The notes below the pieces were generated by a model. The model saw nothing but the letters and a program-made list of their open reading frames with translations, did no database searches and was not told where the DNA came from. From assembly GCF_036388275.1 (NCBI RefSeq), contig NZ_DASVSF010000060.1:185836-249835 (forward strand): a DNA stretch of 64,000 nt, given 5' to 3'. This document shows, piece after piece, positions 60,957 to 64,000 of the stretch. A program made the translations under genes and the position numbers. Each line of letters opens with the position of its first letter. Positions within the stretch are counted from its first letter, which is position 1. Source of the DNA: Longimicrobium sp. (GTDB lineage: Bacteria; Gemmatimonadota; Gemmatimonadetes; Longimicrobiales; Longimicrobiaceae).

Positions 60957-61430
60957 ATGTCGACCGATTCGCTCCGCAGCCACCTGGTTCGCCTGCTGGA
61001 CTGGCAGGATGCACACGCCACCTTCGATGCCGCAGTGCAGGGCATCGAGCCCGAGTTCCAGGGCATTCGTCCCCTCGGGCTGCCCCACTCCGCCTGGGAG
61101 CTGCTGGAGCACCTGCGATTCACCCAGCGCGACATCCTGGATTTCTGCCGCGATCCCGGCTACGTGGAGCCGAAGTGGCCCGACGACTACTGGCCCTCGT
61201 CCGCCGCGCCGCCGTCGCCGGACGCGTGGAATCATTCCGCGTCGGCGTTCCGTGACGATCGCAGCGCCCTGAAGCAGCTCGCGGCCGACCCCGACGTGGA
61301 CCTGTTCGCCGCGATCCCGCACGGCACCGGGCAAACCATCCTGCGCGAGCTGCTGCTGGTGGCCGACCACAACGCGTACCACGTGGGCCAGCTGGTTCTG
61401 CTGCGGCGCGCCCTCGGGATCTGGGCGTAG
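60957..61430 (+). CDS. DinB-family protein
   Basis: 157 residues, four-helix bundle. Metal ligands: His in WELLEHLRFTQRDIL and the pair in DHNAYHVGQLVLLR near the C terminus. DinB-like proteins include bacillithiol transferases and other metal-dependent transferases. The gene is the first of a run of five tightly spaced small genes. Confidence 0.88.
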   Translation: MSTDSLRSHLVRLLDWQDAHATFDAAVQGIEPEFQGIRPLGLPHSAWELLEHLRFTQRDILDFCRDPGYVEPKWPDDYWPSSAAPPSPDAWNHSASAFRDDRSALKQLAADPDVDLFAAIPHGTGQTILRELLLVADHNAYHVGQLVLLRRALGIWA

Positions 61431-61456
61431 CCACCCATTCGTGCCGGGTGAAATCG

Positions 61457-61795
61457 ATGGATTGGCTCTACGACCTCGTTCAGCCTTTCGTGTGGCACGC
61501 ATGGCGCGCGTTTGGAGTCGCGTTCGCGTTCCTCCTGCTGTACGGTGTCGCTCGCCTCGTGCGGCCGAACCGCCCGCGGAGCTCGCCGAAGCCCATGCTG
61601 ATCGCGACCATCGCGTGGACCGTGTTCGCGCTCATGGAAGCCGAAGCGACGCGTGAACGGGCGAACATCCGCGTGGACCTTCTCGTTACCTGGCCCCTCC
61701 TGTGTCTCGTGAGCCTCGGCGCGGTTGCGCTCTGGCTCGGCAGCCTGCTGCGGCCCAGCGGGGAACCGCTTCCAGGAACTCCCGCCGACGGATGA
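61457..61795 (+). CDS. Membrane protein (112 aa)
   Basis: Three hydrophobic segments (about residues 12-32, 45-58, 75-95). A GGGTGA site precedes the ATG at 61457; an upstream in-frame GTG (61448) is also possible. Its stop overlaps the start of the next gene (ATGA), so the two are co-translated. Family unknown. Confidence 0.7.
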   Translation: MDWLYDLVQPFVWHAWRAFGVAFAFLLLYGVARLVRPNRPRSSPKPMLIATIAWTVFALMEAEATRERANIRVDLLVTWPLLCLVSLGAVALWLGSLLRPSGEPLPGTPADG

Positions 61796-62754
61796 TCGAT
61801 ACGCGTGTTGGTTTGCTCGGATACGAAGCCGTCGTGCGGGGATACATGCGCCATCGCGACCTGCTTCGGGACGATGACGGTACGGCGCGGGATCCCGCGG
61901 ATCCGGACACGGCAGCCTTCGACGCGATGGATGAGTGCATCCGGCATGGGCCCCCCGCCGTGGCCTGGGAACTGGTGCTCACGCTGCTGCGCAACGCGCC
62001 GGACGAAGAGCTTGGGAACTACGCAGCGGGCGCGCTGGAGGACCTGGTCAGCAAGCGCGCGACGGCGCTGATCGACGAGATCGAGACTGAGGCGGAGCGA
62101 GACTCGCGGTTCAGGTGGGCGCTGGGCTGCATCTGGCTCTCTCGCGGCGAAATGCCCGACGAGATCCTCGCCCGTGTCGTGCACGCGAGTGGCGGCGCCA
62201 TCAAGCCTCTGCCGCCGCTGAATGAGCTGGAGCAGCGATGGCCGCTCCCGACTGCATCCCCGATGTCCCGAGAACCCATGAACCCGATCGAGCCGGACCG
62301 GATCGCCGACGGACCCGCCATGCTGCTGGGCGGTCTGCGCCGCATGCATTCCTATCGCGAGGCGCAGCAGAGCATGGTGGCGCAATGGGAAGAGTTCGTG
62401 CAGATGGGCGCCGTGCCCGGTCAGCAGGGCGCCACGACCTACGGCGTGATGTGTGGCGCCTGGCCCGACGAGCAGAGGTTCGAGTACATGACCGGCGTGG
62501 AGGTGGACTCGCTGGAGGCGCTTGCGCCCGAGTACGGACGGATGCGCATCCCCGCGCAGCGCTACGCCGTGTTCACGCACCAGGGGCACGTGTCCACGCT
62601 GCACACCACCTGGGACGCCATCTGGCACGAGTGGCTGCCCCGGTCCGGCTACCGGATGGCCAACACCCCCGAGTTCGAGCGCTACGACGAGCGCTTCGAC
62701 CCCCAGACCGGGTCGGGGGTGATCGAGATCTGGTGCTCCATTCAGGCTCCGTGA
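61792..62754 (+). CDS. Fusion: DUF6869-like helical domain plus GyrI-like effector-binding domain
   Basis: 320 residues. The first ~140 residues are all-helical (DAMDECIRHGPPAVAWELVL, then EELGNYAAGALEDLVSKRA), matching the DUF6869 pattern. From about residue 163 a GyrI-like/AraC effector-binding domain follows, with YAVFTHQGHVSTLHTTWDA and IWHEWLPRSGY as its signatures, ending WCSIQAP. Two separate functions appear fused; an internal Met near residue 163 (MNPIEPDRIADG) may be the ancestral start of the second part. Possibly a cytoplasmic drug-binding or regulatory protein. Confidence 0.75.
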   Translation: MIDTRVGLLGYEAVVRGYMRHRDLLRDDDGTARDPADPDTAAFDAMDECIRHGPPAVAWELVLTLLRNAPDEELGNYAAGALEDLVSKRATALIDEIETEAERDSRFRWALGCIWLSRGEMPDEILARVVHASGGAIKPLPPLNELEQRWPLPTASPMSREPMNPIEPDRIADGPAMLLGGLRRMHSYREAQQSMVAQWEEFVQMGAVPGQQGATTYGVMCGAWPDEQRFEYMTGVEVDSLEALAPEYGRMRIPAQRYAVFTHQGHVSTLHTTWDAIWHEWLPRSGYRMANTPEFERYDERFDPQTGSGVIEIWCSIQAP

Positions 62755-62831
62755 TCCCTTCGAGAGCGCCCACTGAACGCGGCTGCAGATTGAACCCGCA
62801 CCGAATTTCCTGACTGCCACACGCTCACGGC

Positions 62832-63113
62832 ATGGACTGGAAGCCGTACGATCCCGCCTGGCTCGCGGCGCTGGCGCGCGAGCAGCACCCGGACATGCCC
62901 TGGCTCGCGGACGCGCTCGCGGCCTGCACGCGTGCGGCGTGGGAGAGCCGCGCGTACGTCCACTTCGTCGATCCGGCGGATGCCAACCAGCCGGGCTCGG
63001 CGTGGGAGTTCGAGGAGAACGTGGTCCTGGAGCATCCGCGCGAGGGCACGATCGTGCTCGATGTGCTTCGTGGGCAGCGCGTCGGCGGCGCCGAGTTCCT
63101 GAAGCACCTTTGA
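62832..63113 (+). CDS. Hypothetical protein (93 aa)
   Basis: Short soluble protein: MDWKPYDPAWLAALAREQHP at the start, then YVHFVDPADANQPGSAWEFE and a beta strand GTIVLDVLRGQRVGG. No family is recognised. Spacing (78 bases after the fusion gene) suggests the same transcription direction but not certain co-transcription. Confidence 0.65.
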   Translation: MDWKPYDPAWLAALAREQHPDMPWLADALAACTRAAWESRAYVHFVDPADANQPGSAWEFEENVVLEHPREGTIVLDVLRGQRVGGAEFLKHL

Positions 63114-63288
63114 TACGACTGGTTTGAAGATCGGGATGGGGGCTCCCATCAGGCTCTGAACGCCTCGCGCTTCCTCCGCTGTGCCACCCGGCCGGCTTGT
63201 TGTGGCGGTCGCTGGTCGCGTCGTAAGTTTCACGAAACGGCGCAACCCTCACGCGCCCCTTCCCGCCGTCCGCTCCACGTACATCATC

Positions 63289-64000
63289 GTGCATCCACAG
63301 AGCCCCGCACTCCGCGCCCTCGCCGAAAAGTGGGACGCCGTTCCCGCCGCCGAGCGCGCCAATTTTCAGCCGTACGTCACCGAGTTCTGCGCCGCCCTGG
63401 GCGTGGCGCGCCCGCAGCCACGCGGGTCTGGATACGAGTTCGAGTACCCGGTAACCACCACGGACCGTAAGACCGGCAAGGACGTCACCAACTTCGTCGA
63501 CCTCTACCGGCAGGGGCACTTCATCCTCGAAGCCAAGCATACCGAAGCGGGCGCCGGTGCCGACCGCGTGCTCGGTGCGGCGTACGGGCAGGCCAAGGGC
63601 TACGCGGGCGACGTGAAGCACGGCCCACCGCCGTACCTGATGGTGATGAACGTGGGGCGCACGCTGCTGGTGTACGACCGCTGGGGCGGGAGCTATGGCG
63701 GAGTCAATGCTGGGCGCCGTATTGATCTGCGGACGCTCTGGCGTGACGACGGGAACATTGAGTTTCTCCGCACCGTGTGGGAGAACCCCGAGTCGCTGAA
63801 TCCCGCCGTCCGTGGCCGCGCCGTCACGCGCGAGGTGGCGGAGCAACTGGCGAAGCTCTCAGCGTCACTTGAGGGTCGGGGGATGGATGGCGAGCGGGTC
63901 GCGCGTTTCTTGATGCGCGCCATGTTCACGATGTTCGCCGAGGATGTCGGCCTGCTTCGCGACAAGCCGTTCCAGGCCGCGCTACAAGCGTTTATATACC
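63289..64000 (+). CDS. MmeI-like (type IIL) restriction-modification enzyme, N-terminal part
   Basis: The frame is open to the right edge, giving 237 residues from GTG at 63289; the full enzyme would be ~900-1000 residues. MmeI-type enzymes carry an N-terminal nuclease, a helical spacer and an adenine methyltransferase. The nuclease core can be seen: FVDLYRQGHFILEAKHTEAG supplies the D...ExK motif (Asp74, Glu84, Lys86 by count). The later part (RFLMRAMFTMFAEDVGLLRD) is the typical helical segment before the methyltransferase. Only this part is present, so target-recognition and methylation domains cannot be judged. Confidence 0.75.
   Translation, partial: MHPQSPALRALAEKWDAVPAAERANFQPYVTEFCAALGVARPQPRGSGYEFEYPVTTTDRKTGKDVTNFVDLYRQGHFILEAKHTEAGAGADRVLGAAYGQAKGYAGDVKHGPPPYLMVMNVGRTLLVYDRWGGSYGGVNAGRRIDLRTLWRDDGNIEFLRTVWENPESLNPAVRGRAVTREVAEQLAKLSASLEGRGMDGERVARFLMRAMFTMFAEDVGLLRDKPFQAALQAFIY

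Noticed and set aside
61480..63846. Long minus-strand open frame (788 codons) over the DinB to MmeI-like region
   Set aside because: Covers at least five well-supported plus-strand genes; its own sequence has no recognisable domain.

Overview
The window looks like chromosomal DNA from a very GC-rich, Gram-negative, soil-type bacterium. I favour the Gemmatimonadota, Longimicrobium-like. The reasons are many exported proteins whose signal peptides end in AQ or in a lipobox, a TonB receptor and other proteins with carboxypeptidase-like regulatory domains, many S9/M1 peptidases and serine hydrolases, and dense dispersed hairpin repeats between genes. This placement is inference; there is no rRNA gene in the window, and I saw no tRNA.

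Layout. 0-13.8 kb is ordinary chromosome: end of a 2-oxo acid dehydrogenase E2, a DPP-IV-type peptidase, an ABA4-like membrane protein, a triple-PPC lipoprotein, RNA 2'-phosphotransferase KptA, a DEAD-box helicase, a repeat-rich gap, a chemoreceptor with a shrunken binding-protein-like lipoprotein, and an ABC exporter. 13.8-21.9 kb is an accessory island with visibly lower GC. It carries a nitrilase-fold enzyme, a winged-helix protein and a KaiC-like ATPase (all on the minus strand), then several attC-like hairpins around a small HTH gene, a 57-residue gene and a frameshifted gene. A truncated copy of the 57-residue gene lies at the other end of the island. This three-gene set is my best candidate for an undescribed system.

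22-34.8 kb: TonB-dependent receptor, pyrE, a 1.3-kb repeat field, an M1 peptidase coupled to the fluoride channel gene crcB, an antitoxin-toxin-antitoxin cluster, small exported proteins, a GNAT acetyltransferase and an NAD(P)-binding protein. 34.9-46.4 kb: a PAS/GAF histidine kinase, a GH13 enzyme, an MqsR/MqsA-like toxin-antitoxin pair with a palindromic operator, a GH6 glucanase, and a LytS/LytTR-type two-component pair whose kinase carries a second, degenerate kinase module.

46.9-64 kb: serine beta-lactamase-family hydrolases, TspO, a GNAT gene and its decayed copy, a decayed toxin-like (DUF6973-like) fragment followed by a small lipoprotein, an alpha/beta-hydrolase lacking its catalytic Ser and His, a copper-radical (galactose) oxidase with all active-site residues, a methyltransferase, DinB, a two-domain GyrI-like fusion, and at the right edge the start of an MmeI-like restriction-modification enzyme.

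Many genes overlap by ATGA/GTGA, so short operons are common. Family assignments rest on motifs I could read; no database search was run.
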